From Chitinophaga vietnamensis (lineage in GTDB: Bacteria > Bacteroidota > Bacteroidia > Chitinophagales > Chitinophagaceae): 64,000 nt of DNA. Location of the stretch: positions 1 to 64,000 of the forward strand of contig NZ_CABHMS010000004.1 in NCBI RefSeq assembly GCF_902167635.1, read 5' to 3'. A program made the translations under genes and the position numbers. Below, piece by piece: positions 34,489 through 45,001 of the stretch. The number at the start of each line of letters is the position of its first letter. Within the stretch, counting starts at the first letter, position 1. The notes under the pieces are model-generated. The model was not told where the DNA came from and searched no databases. It saw only the letters and a program-made list of their open reading frames with translations.

Positions 34489-35151
34489 TTAATCGTTATC
34501 TTTTTGCATCAAACCTTGTCCGGTGAGATCATAAATACGCTGGATCTCGTGCAATACGCCTTCAAAGTCAATTTCCAGGTCTTTCAGCAGGCCATTTTTC
34601 AGATCATATACCCAGCCATGTACGGTGGGGTAACCGTGATCAATATACGCTTTCTGCACTGCGGCCGTTTTGATGATGTTGATGCATTGTTCCTGTACAT
34701 TCAGCTCTACGAGGCGGTTATAGCGTTCGTGCTCATCTTTGATGGCATTGAGTTCATCCATATGCAGGCGGTATACGTCGCGGATATTACGCAGCCATGG
34801 ATTGAGCAGGCCGAGGTCCAGCGGCTGCATGGCCGCTTTCACGCCGCCGCAATTGTAGTGGCCGCAAACAACGATATGTTTTACGCCCAGATGTATCACG
34901 GCATAGTTGATCACCGCCATCACGTTCAGGTCAGTGTTGCAAACAAGATTGGCGATGTTGCGGTGTACAAACACTTCGCCCGCTTCCAGGCCCATGATCT
35001 CGTTGGTGGGCACGCGGCTGTCACTACAACCAATGTACAGATATTTGGGATTCTGTGAATCTGCCATCTTCTCAAAGAACTCCGCATCAGTGGCCTTTTT
35101 GGAGGCTACCCAGCGCCTGTTATTCTCAAAAACCTGGTTGTAGTCTGTCAT
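34489..35151 (-). CDS. can: Beta-carbonic anhydrase
   Basis: This 220-residue enzyme interconverts carbon dioxide and bicarbonate. Zinc ligands of the plant/E. coli Can type are seen: Cys42 and Asp44 in GCSDSRVP, and His/Cys in CGHYNCGGV (about 96-104). No signal peptide, so cytoplasmic; it likely supplies bicarbonate for carboxylations. It is the first gene of a minus-strand run with murI and the DUF1801 gene. Confidence 0.95.
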   Translation of the reverse strand: MTDYNQVFENNRRWVASKKATDAEFFEKMADSQNPKYLYIGCSDSRVPTNEIMGLEAGEVFVHRNIANLVCNTDLNVMAVINYAVIHLGVKHIVVCGHYNCGGVKAAMQPLDLGLLNPWLRNIRDVYRLHMDELNAIKDEHERYNRLVELNVQEQCINIIKTAAVQKAYIDHGYPTVHGWVYDLKNGLLKDLEIDFEGVLHEIQRIYDLTGQGLMQKDND

Positions 35152-35213
35152 AAGTAAATGATTTTTATGCGATAAAGATACGGAGAGAAAGAATATATGC
35201 GTTCGGGTGATGA

Positions 35214-36947
<1,734 letters not shown>

Positions 36948-36948
36948 C

Positions 36949-36988
36949 ATAAAGAAGAAAGGCTCCGGTAGGAGCCTTTCTTCTTTAT
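36949..36988. terminator. Bidirectional terminator
   Basis: Perfect 18-bp stem (36949-36966 against 36971-36988, core AAAGAAGAAAGGCTCC) with a GGTA loop. It is purine-rich on one side and T-rich on the other, and it overlaps the stop region of the response-regulator gene. Confidence 0.88.
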
Positions 36989-37380
36989 AAATATTCTTCA
37001 ATTACTTTCAGCTTGTTTTTGTCGAGCGGCTTTGTGATATAGGCCATCAGTTCCGGTGTGTGCTGTACCTTTTGTATATCGCGCAGGTCCACAGAGGAAG
37101 AGCACATGATAATGGGAATATTATTTTTGAAAGATGATTTCAATCCGCGGTATGCTTCGATAAAATCCCACCCGTTCATGCGTTGCATATTCATATCCAG
37201 GATAATGAGAGAGGGGAGTGTTGGCTGCGGCACTGAAGACAGCTGTTCCAGTGCTTCTTCTGCACAGAGGAAAGAGGTGATAGTCAGGTTATCATCTTGC
37301 TGTCCCAACATCTTTTTAATGATGAAATGAAAAATTTCATCATCATCTACGACGTACACTATTTTATTCTTGTCTTCCAT
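36985..37380 (-). CDS. Single-domain response regulator (CheY-like)
   Basis: This 131-residue receiver domain has no output domain. The acidic pocket is in VVDDDEIF (about 10-17), the phospho-acceptor Asp in LIILDMNMQRMNGW (about residue 62), Ser/Thr in IIMCSSS, and the conserved Lys in YITKPLDKNKL. No histidine kinase is nearby, so it is an orphan in this window. It is preceded by a long 427-bp non-coding stretch. Confidence 0.92.
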   Translation of the reverse strand: MEDKNKIVYVVDDDEIFHFIIKKMLGQQDDNLTITSFLCAEEALEQLSSVPQPTLPSLIILDMNMQRMNGWDFIEAYRGLKSSFKNNIPIIMCSSSVDLRDIQKVQHTPELMAYITKPLDKNKLKVIEEYL

Positions 37381-37807
37381 GCTTGGTTTTTAAATTGGGC
37401 TTCTGAACTATTCCGGTCATAGCAAAAGGTAAGCGCATACTGCTTTTGATCTTCCGGTATCGTCTCTTTCATTCAATAAGGGATCAGGACTTCAGGGTTT
37501 TCACAGGCGTGCTGAAATCTTACTCGCTTATCATCATGATCGGGTTAAGACTCTTATCGAGAGATCATGGCTACGTTGTTACGCATTGGTTTCTTATTCG
37601 CCAGCTGCACAGGCCTTAGGCTATTTGTTGATTACGTACGCAAAGAACGTTAATTTAATTTTATTTTTATATATAACTTTTTGCCAATAACTAATCATTA
37701 ACAAACGCATGATTAGATGAGAATTGCAGAAATTACCGGAAATAAAACAACAAAGGCGGAACAATGGTTCCGCCTTTGCAAAAAATATTGGTAATAGTGA
37801 TAGGATC
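37381..37807. other. 427-bp non-coding stretch
   Basis: No gene of convincing length or codon pattern is seen on either strand. The left two-thirds (37381-37640) is of mixed composition and probably holds the promoter of the response regulator. About 37640-37720 is very AT-rich. A hairpin at 37751-37778 is the terminator of the coiled-coil membrane protein gene. I saw no tRNA-like cloverleaf. Confidence 0.6.
37751..37778 (-). terminator. Terminator of the coiled-coil membrane protein gene
   Basis: Perfect 12-bp stem (CAAAGGCGGAAC / GTTCCGCCTTTG) with a 4-base loop. The minus strand continues in T-rich sequence. Confidence 0.8.
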
Positions 37808-38770
37808 CTAGAACAATCCGCCTTTTCTCAGCGTCACTTTTCCCTGACCGATTTTAAAACCGTTGTGATAGATTTCAACAGCGTAGTCGCCTGGTTTGAA
37901 ATCGGAATTTTGTTTCCAGTCCATTACAACATTCTGTTTCTGGCCGGTTACATAGGAAACGGTTTTCTTGGCAGTGTATAATTTTTCGGTGCCGTCTTCC
38001 AGGGTAAATCTGCCGGAGCCGAGTGCTTCTACTGCCAGCGGGGAGCCATCAGGAGCGGTGATCGCCACATAGATCTCTTTATCGCCGGTAGGTGCGATCC
38101 TGTTATCATCCAGGTCAAACTGTACGCGCATCATATCGGCACGTTTTGCTTTGGAAGTTTCTACTTCTTTGCCGTTATGTTTTACGCGGATAGGCAGTAA
38201 CTTGATGTTGGAGGCATGTAATACAGAGCCGAGATCTACTTTTTTATTCAGGCTGTCTTTTACAACAGAAACGGAATCCCTTTCTTTACGGGCCACGTCT
38301 CTTTCGCCAGCCAGTACGATCTTTTCACCTTCGAGGCGCTCGATCGTTTGCTGATAGCCTTCAATATTGGATTTGAGCTGTTCGATGAGTTTACGCGCTT
38401 CTGCCAGTTCTGCCTGGGTAGCATTTTTCTTGGAGAGAATGCTGGAGATCCTGGCTTTCATATCCTGGATTTCCTTGTCCTTGGTTTTTACCAGGCTATC
38501 CATACGGGTATTCTGAGAGATCAGGTCATCCAGACGGGCGTTGGCGGCATTGTATTCCTGCTGTAAAGCATCGCGGGAGGTGGAAATAGAATCGATCTGA
38601 ATTTTTTGTTGCTGTGCTACTTCAGTAGATTTGTTTTTGTCATACAACATATATATCCAGGTACCTGCAAGCGCCGCAATCAAAATACCGTAAATCAGAC
38701 CGTTGCGGCTGCGTGGTTTTTCAGGTCCGGGTGAACCCGGCGCAGGCGTGTTAAAAGTGTTCTCCGTCAT
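37808..38770 (-). CDS. Conserved membrane-anchored coiled-coil protein
   Basis: This 320-residue protein has a Pro-rich N-terminus (1-24) and one transmembrane helix (about 25-43, LIYGILIAALAGTWIYMLY). A long coiled coil (about 50-175) follows, with heptad-like leucines and many charged residues (for example SNIEGYQQTIERLEGEK). A C-terminal beta-rich domain (about 180-320) ends in KGGLF. The topology suggests a periplasmic coiled coil and a small globular domain. It resembles proteins widespread in Bacteroidota without a known function, and no enzyme motif is seen. Confidence 0.78.
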   Translation of the reverse strand: MTENTFNTPAPGSPGPEKPRSRNGLIYGILIAALAGTWIYMLYDKNKSTEVAQQQKIQIDSISTSRDALQQEYNAANARLDDLISQNTRMDSLVKTKDKEIQDMKARISSILSKKNATQAELAEARKLIEQLKSNIEGYQQTIERLEGEKIVLAGERDVARKERDSVSVVKDSLNKKVDLGSVLHASNIKLLPIRVKHNGKEVETSKAKRADMMRVQFDLDDNRIAPTGDKEIYVAITAPDGSPLAVEALGSGRFTLEDGTEKLYTAKKTVSYVTGQKQNVVMDWKQNSDFKPGDYAVEIYHNGFKIGQGKVTLRKGGLF

Positions 38771-38872
38771 AGTTGTTTGTTTTATGTTTAATTGTTATAT
38801 GGTTAAAAAACGTTATTCAAAAGTAGGTATTTAAATTTTCATTTTTACAAGTTCTAAAACAGTTTTCAAACC

Positions 38873-39598
38873 GTGCTACCAAATATCGGATTAGATCAGT
38901 TGTTACTGCTGGACATAGAAACAACGCCCGGTGTAAAGGCGTTTGAGCAATTGCCGGAACAAATGCAATCGCTCTGGAGGGAAAAATTGGCAAAAATTGC
39001 GCCAGTTTCCGAAAATGAAGACGAAGGATACGCCGACAGGGCAGGCATCTACGCCGAATTCGGCAAGATCGTCTGTATTTCTGTTGGTTTTTTCAACCTC
39101 GAAGATAACCGGTACCATCTCCGCTTGAAGTCCTTTTATCATGACGATGAAGCAATTGTATTGAGCGGATTTTTAGAATTGATCAATAAATTTCATGCGA
39201 GAGTGCCCCGCTTTCAATTCGCCGGGCATAATATCAAGGAGTTTGATATTCCTTTTATTTGCAGGCGTTCTGTGATCCATCAGTTATCTTTGCCCCAGCC
39301 TTTGCAATTGCATGGATTGAAACCCTGGGAAGTGCCCATGCTCGATACCCTGCAACTGTGGCGCTTCGGCGATTTCAAACACTATACTTCTCTCAAGCTG
39401 CTCACCGCCGTTATGGGCATCGATACGCCCAAAGACGATATCGACGGCAGCATGGTCGGAAAAGTATATTGGGAAGATCATGATCTCGCCCGCATCGCCA
39501 CCTATTGCGAAAAAGACGTGCTGGCCGTAGCCCAGCTGCTCCTGCGCTTCAAACGCCTGCCGCTGCTGAAGCCGGAAGAAGTGATCATCGTAAAGTAG
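38873..39598 (+). CDS. Predicted 3'-5' exonuclease, PolB-like (RNase H fold)
   Basis: This 241-residue protein begins with a GTG codon at 38873. It has the DEDD-exonuclease motifs: LLLDIETTP (Exo I, Asp and Glu), AGHNIKEFDIPF (Exo II, Asp), and a late YCEKDVLAVAQL segment (Exo III, Asp). It matches the family of DNA polymerase B-like exonucleases without a polymerase domain. holA follows 9 bp later, so an involvement in DNA replication or repair is plausible (inference from position). Confidence 0.85.
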   Translation: MLPNIGLDQLLLLDIETTPGVKAFEQLPEQMQSLWREKLAKIAPVSENEDEGYADRAGIYAEFGKIVCISVGFFNLEDNRYHLRLKSFYHDDEAIVLSGFLELINKFHARVPRFQFAGHNIKEFDIPFICRRSVIHQLSLPQPLQLHGLKPWEVPMLDTLQLWRFGDFKHYTSLKLLTAVMGIDTPKDDIDGSMVGKVYWEDHDLARIATYCEKDVLAVAQLLLRFKRLPLLKPEEVIIVK

Positions 39599-39607
39599 TT
39601 TATCATA

Positions 39608-40603
39608 ATGGAATACCAGGATATTATCAAGGATTGGAAACAACAAAAGTTCAGACCTCTCTACTGGCTGGAAGGAGAAGAAGATTTCTTTATAGACCAG
39701 GTCACCAATTATGCCGAACACGAACTGCTGAATGAAGCGGAAAAGGGCTTCAATCTCACCGTCCTTTATGGCAAGGATACCGATTGGAGCACCGTTATCA
39801 ATGCCTGCCGCCGGTATCCCATGTTCGCTGAAAGACAGGTAGTGGTGCTGAAAGAAGCCCAGGCCATGCGCGACCTTCTCAAACTGGAAGCCTATATCGA
39901 TCATCCGCTTAACACCACCGTGTTCGTGGTGGCCCACAAACAAGGCAAGATCGATGGCCGTAGCAAAATGGCCAAGCTGATCAAAGAAAAAGGCGTGCTG
40001 TTATCTACCAAAAAAATGTACGATAACCAAATCCCTGCCTGGGCAGAATCCTATGTAAGCAGCCGCGGACTGGCCATCACACAAAAAGCCGCCATCCTGC
40101 TGGCAGATCATATCGGTAATGATCTCTCCCGCATCGCCAACGAAATCGATAAGCTGCTGGTCAATCTTCCCGCACAAAAAAAGATCGATGAAGCTGATAT
40201 CGAAAAATATGTTGGCATCAGCAAGGAATACAATGTGTTTGAATTACAGAACGCCCTTGGCCAGAAGAACGCCGATAAAGTATTCCGTATCGTTAACTAT
40301 TTTGCCGCCAATCCCAAAGCTGCGCCCATCCAGATGACGCTGCCCGCGCTTTATAATTTCTTCGCCAAAGTGAACCTGGTATTCGGCGTAAAAGGCGGCG
40401 ATAAAGAGATCGCTTCCGCACTCGGCGTTCATCCCTTCTTTGTAAAAGATTATCTCAGCGCCGCCCGCCAGTATGGCCCGGAAGGCACAGAGAAAGCCAT
40501 CCTGCTGCTGCATCAATACAACCTGCGGAGTATAGGCGTTAACGATAGCGGCGTAGAAGATGGAGAACTGATGAAGGAACTCATGTATAAAGTGATGAAC
40601 TGA
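39608..40603 (+). CDS. holA: DNA polymerase III subunit delta
   Basis: This 331-residue clamp-loader subunit helps open the sliding clamp. It starts MEYQDIIKDWKQQKFRPLYWLEGEEDFFIDQ, with the usual PLYWLxGEE-type opening, then RRYPMFAERQVVVLKEAQ and the domain-II motif LLADHIGNDLSRIANEIDKL. The C-terminal collar domain starts near YVGISKEYNVFELQNAL. Length and motifs fit the family. Confidence 0.92.
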   Translation: MEYQDIIKDWKQQKFRPLYWLEGEEDFFIDQVTNYAEHELLNEAEKGFNLTVLYGKDTDWSTVINACRRYPMFAERQVVVLKEAQAMRDLLKLEAYIDHPLNTTVFVVAHKQGKIDGRSKMAKLIKEKGVLLSTKKMYDNQIPAWAESYVSSRGLAITQKAAILLADHIGNDLSRIANEIDKLLVNLPAQKKIDEADIEKYVGISKEYNVFELQNALGQKNADKVFRIVNYFAANPKAAPIQMTLPALYNFFAKVNLVFGVKGGDKEIASALGVHPFFVKDYLSAARQYGPEGTEKAILLLHQYNLRSIGVNDSGVEDGELMKELMYKVMN

Positions 40604-40680
40604 AAAATTGATTGAACTCAGATCATATTGATACTTGTTAAAAGCCGCTGCTGGCCTATCTTCGCAAGAAATCAGTTACT

Positions 40681-41013
40681 ATGGATCAGCAACAACAACT
40701 TTTACAGGAAATTTCAGGCAATGTAAGATCAATGAACATCCGCATGGCGGCGATGGAAGGCCGCATGGATGCGCTGGAAACAGGCATGCGCTCCATGGAA
40801 ATGCAGGTGTTTGAAATGGACAAAAAATTAAATGGATTTATTGTGTCTGTAGATCAAAGGTTTGACAAAATCGATAACCGTCTTGACCAAATCGATAACC
40901 GGATCGACACGATGGAGACACATTTCAATGGCAGGTTACAGTCGATAGAAGACAAGATCGAGAAGATCATCGAATGGGTGCCCATCGAAAATAGCGGCTT
41001 CCGCATCCGATAG
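40681..41013 (+). CDS. Small hypothetical coiled-coil protein
   Basis: This 110-residue protein is almost entirely helical with regular hydrophobic spacing. Repeats of about seven residues are visible: MRMAAMEGRMDALETGMRSM at 20-45, then FDKIDNRLDQIDNRIDTM at about 60-80. It resembles short tandem coiled-coil proteins (t-SNARE-like or phage-tail-like) found as orphans. It has no signal peptide. A weak promoter, TATCTTCG, lies upstream near 40662. Function unknown. Confidence 0.72.
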   Translation: MDQQQQLLQEISGNVRSMNIRMAAMEGRMDALETGMRSMEMQVFEMDKKLNGFIVSVDQRFDKIDNRLDQIDNRIDTMETHFNGRLQSIEDKIEKIIEWVPIENSGFRIR

Positions 41014-41053
41014 CCAATGAAATCATCAATCGTACTTCCCTTTTCATGATTCG

Positions 41054-41989
41054 TTACCTCTTCAACATCTCCCTCGCCTTCTCTGAATCCTTATCCATCT
41101 GCACGATCAGTGCATCTATATTATCAAATTTCTGATTGGCTCTGATATAATCTTCAAAGAATACGGTGAGTTGCTGCCCGTAAATATCTTCGTTGAAATC
41201 AAATAAATGTACTTCCAGGCGGAGGTCTGTACCATTGAAAGTAGGACGGGTGCCGATGCTCATCACGGCAGGCAGCAGGCTGGAATGCCCGGCCAGCTGT
41301 ACTTCTACGGCATAGATGCCTTCGGCGGGTATCAGCTTGCGGGTATCGGCTAATTGCAGGTTAGCGGTAGGATAACCCAGCTGGCGGCCCATCTTGTCGC
41401 CATGCACCACTTCGCCGCTGAGAAAATAACGGTAGCCCAGCAATTCGGTGGCCAGGCGTACCTGGCCTTCCTGCAGGCTTTTACGGATCTTGGTGGAGCT
41501 GACGGTAAGGTCATGTACCACTTGCTGTGGTATCTCTATCAGCTTGAAGCCATAACGTTCCTGTTCGGCTTCCAGCAGCTCGAGGCCACCCTCCCGGTTA
41601 TGCCCGAAACGGTGATCATAGCCGATAATAATAGTATGCGGCTTGAAACGCGCTACCAGAAAGTCTTCCAGGTAAGCTTGCGCAGAAAGTTCGGAGAAGG
41701 CTTTGGTAAAAGGAACCACCACCAGGTGATCCACTCCTTGCTGTTCCAGTAAAGTGATCTTTTCTGCTAAAGTGGTCAGCAGGTGTATGCTGCCCGGCTT
41801 TGGCGCCAGCACCTCCCGCGGATGCGGATCGAAGGTTACGATCACAGTTTCGCCCCCGCAGGCGGCGGCAGCCTGCTCCAGCTGCTGTAAAATGTAGCGG
41901 TGGCCTGCATGTACGCCGTCAAAAGTGCCTATTGTAACAATAGCATTACGGAATTCCGGTAGATGATCTAAGTCCCTGTGAACCTGCAT
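41054..41989 (-). CDS. ribF: Bifunctional riboflavin kinase / FAD synthetase
   Basis: This 311-residue enzyme makes FMN from riboflavin and FAD from FMN. The N-terminal nucleotidyltransferase has the GTFDGVHAGHRYIL motif (about 22-35) and GYDHRFGHNREGG. The C-terminal kinase (about 190-311) has GVVHGDKMGRQLGYPTANLQ-type residues and ends in a helix with KMLKR-like basic residues. It diverges from purM across a shared promoter region that holds a TAGATTTG -7 element for ribF. Confidence 0.95.
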   Translation of the reverse strand: MQVHRDLDHLPEFRNAIVTIGTFDGVHAGHRYILQQLEQAAAACGGETVIVTFDPHPREVLAPKPGSIHLLTTLAEKITLLEQQGVDHLVVVPFTKAFSELSAQAYLEDFLVARFKPHTIIIGYDHRFGHNREGGLELLEAEQERYGFKLIEIPQQVVHDLTVSSTKIRKSLQEGQVRLATELLGYRYFLSGEVVHGDKMGRQLGYPTANLQLADTRKLIPAEGIYAVEVQLAGHSSLLPAVMSIGTRPTFNGTDLRLEVHLFDFNEDIYGQQLTVFFEDYIRANQKFDNIDALIVQMDKDSEKAREMLKR

Positions 41990-42011
41990 ATAATTCTATA
42001 ACAATCAAAAA

Positions 42012-42067
42012 CGCCGTGCAAATCTAACACATTCGCCGTGCATTCTGCACGGAATCTGTTACTTTTG
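42012..42067. promoter_or_regulatory. Shared divergent promoter region of ribF and purM with a dyad
   Basis: The ribF -7 element TAGATTTG lies on the minus strand at 42026-42019. The purM -7 element TACTTTTG lies on the plus strand at 42060-42067. Between them the perfect dyad CCGTGCA-TTC-TGCACGG sits at 42036-42052. The nonamer CGCCGTGCA occurs twice, starting at 42012 and 42034, 22 bp apart. The arrangement fits a shared operator. Confidence 0.55.
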
Positions 42068-42069
42068 CA

Positions 42070-42110
42070 GCCTGAAGAAATCCGTAAATCTCTAATTTTC
42101 TAAATCTCAT
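42070..42110. repeat. Half-copy of the octamer repeat in the purM leader
   Basis: Reverse-oriented 8-nt units GAAATCCG, TAAATCTC, TAATTTTC, TAAATCTC follow the purM -7 element and so would be transcribed into its 5' leader. No partner arm is seen. Confidence 0.65.
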
Positions 42111-42117
42111 ATTCCAG

Positions 42118-43296
42118 GTGGATCAGAATATTTACGCCAAACGTGGCGTTTCAGCAGGCAAGGAAGATGTGCACAATGCCATTAAGAACATTGACAAGGG
42201 CCTGTTCCCGAAAGCATTTTGTAAGATCGTGCCCGATATTCTCGGGGGCGATGAGGCTTACTGCAACATCATGCACGCGGATGGCGCCGGCACCAAATCG
42301 TCGCTGGCATATGTATACTGGAAAGAGACCGGTGACCTCAGCGTTTGGAAAGGTATCGCCCAGGATGCCATTATTATGAATATGGACGACCTGCTCTGCG
42401 TAGGCGCTACCGATAATATCCTGCTTTCTTCAACCATCGGCCGTAACAAACAGCTGCTGCCGGGAGAAGTGATCGCGGCCATCATCAACGGTACGGAAGA
42501 AATACTGGCCGAACTGCGCAGCCACGGTATCAGCATTTATTCCACCGGCGGCGAAACCGCTGATGTAGGCGACCTGGTACGTACCATCATCGTGGATTCT
42601 ACCGTTACCTGCCGCATGAAAAGGGAAGATGTGATCTCCAACGATCGCATACAGGCCGGCGATGTAGTAGTAGGACTGGCCTCTTACGGACAAGCTACCT
42701 ACGAAACCGCCTACAATGGCGGCATGGGCAGCAATGGCCTCACCAGCGCGCGTCACGATGTGTTCCATAAAGCTATCGCAGAGAAATATGCAGAGAGCTT
42801 TGATCCCGGTATCCCGTATGAACTGGTGTTCAGCGGAAAGAAATCATTGACAGATAAGATAGATATTCCCGGCTTTGGCGCAGTGGATGCAGGTAAACTG
42901 GTACTTTCACCTACCCGCACCTATGCCCCGGTGATCAGGAAAGTACTGGAACAGTTCCGTCCGCAGGTACACGGCATGGTGCATTGCAGCGGCGGTGCAC
43001 AAACCAAAGTGCTGCACTTTATCGACAAGCTGCATGTGATCAAGGATAACCTGTTCCCGGTACCGCCCTTATTCACATTGATACAGGAACAATCCGGCAC
43101 CTCCTGGAAAGAGATGTATCAGGTGTTCAATATGGGCCACCGCATGGAGTTGTACGTGCCGGAAGCCATTGCGGCAGCGATCATCGATATCTCCAAAAGC
43201 TTCAACATCGATGCACAGATCATTGGCAGGGTAGAAGCGGCGGAACAAAAACAAGTGACCGTGAAAGCGCCTGCAGGCACTTTTATTTATCATTAA
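42118..43296 (+). CDS. purM: Phosphoribosylformylglycinamidine cyclo-ligase (AIR synthetase)
   Basis: This 392-residue ATP-grasp-like AIR synthetase closes the imidazole ring in purine biosynthesis. It starts with GTG at 42118 (VDQNIYAKRGVSAGKEDVHNAI). Motifs seen: HADGAGTKSS, MNMDDLLCVGA, YSTGGETADVGDLV, GLASYGQATYE, and HCSGGAQTKVLHF in the C-terminal domain. The length is longer than the 345 residues of E. coli PurM and is typical of Bacteroidota homologues. A half-copy of the octamer repeat lies in the leader at 42070-42110. Confidence 0.88.
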   Translation: MDQNIYAKRGVSAGKEDVHNAIKNIDKGLFPKAFCKIVPDILGGDEAYCNIMHADGAGTKSSLAYVYWKETGDLSVWKGIAQDAIIMNMDDLLCVGATDNILLSSTIGRNKQLLPGEVIAAIINGTEEILAELRSHGISIYSTGGETADVGDLVRTIIVDSTVTCRMKREDVISNDRIQAGDVVVGLASYGQATYETAYNGGMGSNGLTSARHDVFHKAIAEKYAESFDPGIPYELVFSGKKSLTDKIDIPGFGAVDAGKLVLSPTRTYAPVIRKVLEQFRPQVHGMVHCSGGAQTKVLHFIDKLHVIKDNLFPVPPLFTLIQEQSGTSWKEMYQVFNMGHRMELYVPEAIAAAIIDISKSFNIDAQIIGRVEAAEQKQVTVKAPAGTFIYH

Positions 43297-43318
43297 TCAA
43301 AGTATTAAATATAAAAGC

Positions 43319-43348
43319 AAAGCCCTTCATCACGCGATGAAGGGCTTT
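43319..43348. terminator. purM terminator
   Basis: Perfect 13-bp stem (AAAGCCCTTCATC / GATGAAGGGCTTT) with a 4-base loop and a following T-run on the plus strand. It also faces the convergent M56 gene. Confidence 0.87.
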
Positions 43349-43372
43349 TTTGTTGGTGGAACAAATAGTGTA

Positions 43373-45001
43373 TCAAGGGCCTGGTGTAAACCGGATGGGC
43401 AGATTATATTGCACGTTCACATCGTGTCCGTTCTGTTTGCCGGGATTCCAGTGGGGCATGTTTTGCACCACGCGGATCGCTTCTTCTTCCAGTCCATAGC
43501 CTTTCGGGGCGCCTAGTGTTTTAACATCCTGTACCTGTCCTTTACGGTCGAGCACAAACTGAACGGATATGGTACCGCCTTTTTGGGCTTTGCGGGCTTC
43601 TTCCGGATATTTGATGTTGTCAAAAAGATATTTGGACAAGGCTTCTTCGCCGCCAACAAAGGATGGTGGCTGCTCTACGAAGGTGAATACTTCTTTGGCT
43701 TCATCAATATCTTGCAAGGTGAAGCGGATGGGCAGGTTAAACTCAACGGCTACACGCTTTTTGTTCTGCGTGCCGGGAACCCAATCGGGCATGCCTTCTA
43801 TCACACGAATCGCTTCTTCTTCCAGCCCATAGCCTTTCGGGGCGCCTAAGGCATGTACAGACCTGATCTTGCCATTGGCATCTACAATGAACTGTATGAA
43901 CACCGTGCCTTGTTTGTTATTGGTCTGGGCAGCCTTGGGATATACAATGGTCCTGGAGAGGTAGCTGTTCAATGAGTCTTCGCCGCCTTTAAATGTAGGC
44001 GGGTTTTCTACGAAGGTGAACACTTCATCGTGCAACTTGCGCGTGTCAGGTTTTACCGTATCTGCAACCGTGCTTTCAGCCACAGTGGTAAAGGGCGTGA
44101 AGGCCAGTGGCGCCGTTGATGTGATAGATGGGTGTTTGTCAGCAACAAAGGCCAGGGAGCAGAAAATAAATGCAGCCAGCGGCAGTACCATGATTCTTCG
44201 CAGGTAACTGAACCTGGGTGTATGGAACTTTGTGAGCATAACGATTCTACGTTTTATAGGCGGATGGAAGAAATCGTTGGTGATTGTAAACTGTTTGCTC
44301 TGAAAGGCCATCTGGAGAATGGTTTCAGCATATCCGGCTACTTCTTTGCCGGCAGCTTTCTGATCGGCGATGAACTCATGTACGAGCGACAGCTCCCGTT
44401 TGATCAGGTGAAAGAAGGGATTGATCCAGCAGCAGGCTGTAACTATTTCCAGCAGCATTTTGTCGGCGCTGTGTTTTTCTTTCAGGTGCACCAGCTCATG
44501 TTTCAGTATCTGCTGGCCTTCGCGGCTATCAAGCGATGTCTGGTTGTTCCAGAAAATATAGGAGAAGAAGGAGAATGGCGCCTGTATGCCGCGGCCGGTC
44601 ACAAAGCGGTAGGGTGGTACCTCCTGTACGGTGTTGCGGCTGATCAGCCGCTTTATCTTCACAAAGCTCAGCAGCAGCCGTATCAGTAATACCGACAGCA
44701 CAGCGATGTAGATAACGGCAAGCCATATACGATAATTCCATACCGGCCGGGGCGCTGGCATGACGGCCTCCCGCAGGGTGATTATACGGGTGGTATAGCT
44801 CATCATCACGGAGCTGGTTTCCTGCGGGCTAACGCTAAGGGGTATACGTAGCAGTGGCACCAACAGGGATACCAGTGTGATCAACACCAGGTAGTAACGG
44901 TTCCAGTGATGGAAGCGGTTATTGCGCAGCGCGATATGATAATAACCATATAGCAGCGCTGAACACACGATCACTTTGCAGAGATACAAGAGCGCTATCA
45001 T
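43373..45001 (-). CDS. BlaR1/MecR1-type M56 metallopeptidase with two TonB C-terminal domains
   Basis: This 542-residue membrane protein has about four N-terminal transmembrane helices (within 1-120 and near 270-290). The zinc-protease motif HELVHLKEKHSADK (His-Glu-x-x-His) sits near residue 187. After the last helix, two TonB C-terminal-like domains (about 335-430 and 440-540) each contain an FxGGEExLxxYL motif and end with IRF-T. In other bacteria M56 proteins sense a signal and cleave BlaI to derepress transcription. Its start overlaps the upstream blaI-type stop by 4 bases, so the pair is translated together. Confidence 0.88.
   Translation of the reverse strand: MIALLYLCKVIVCSALLYGYYHIALRNNRFHHWNRYYLVLITLVSLLVPLLRIPLSVSPQETSSVMMSYTTRIITLREAVMPAPRPVWNYRIWLAVIYIAVLSVLLIRLLLSFVKIKRLISRNTVQEVPPYRFVTGRGIQAPFSFFSYIFWNNQTSLDSREGQQILKHELVHLKEKHSADKMLLEIVTACCWINPFFHLIKRELSLVHEFIADQKAAGKEVAGYAETILQMAFQSKQFTITNDFFHPPIKRRIVMLTKFHTPRFSYLRRIMVLPLAAFIFCSLAFVADKHPSITSTAPLAFTPFTTVAESTVADTVKPDTRKLHDEVFTFVENPPTFKGGEDSLNSYLSRTIVYPKAAQTNNKQGTVFIQFIVDANGKIRSVHALGAPKGYGLEEEAIRVIEGMPDWVPGTQNKKRVAVEFNLPIRFTLQDIDEAKEVFTFVEQPPSFVGGEEALSKYLFDNIKYPEEARKAQKGGTISVQFVLDRKGQVQDVKTLGAPKGYGLEEEAIRVVQNMPHWNPGKQNGHDVNVQYNLPIRFTPGP

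Noticed and set aside
37381-37807. tRNA or riboswitch in the 427-bp gap
   Set aside because: I looked for T-loop (GGTTCGAAT-like) and riboswitch-like patterns and saw none; only an AT-rich stretch and a terminator are clear.
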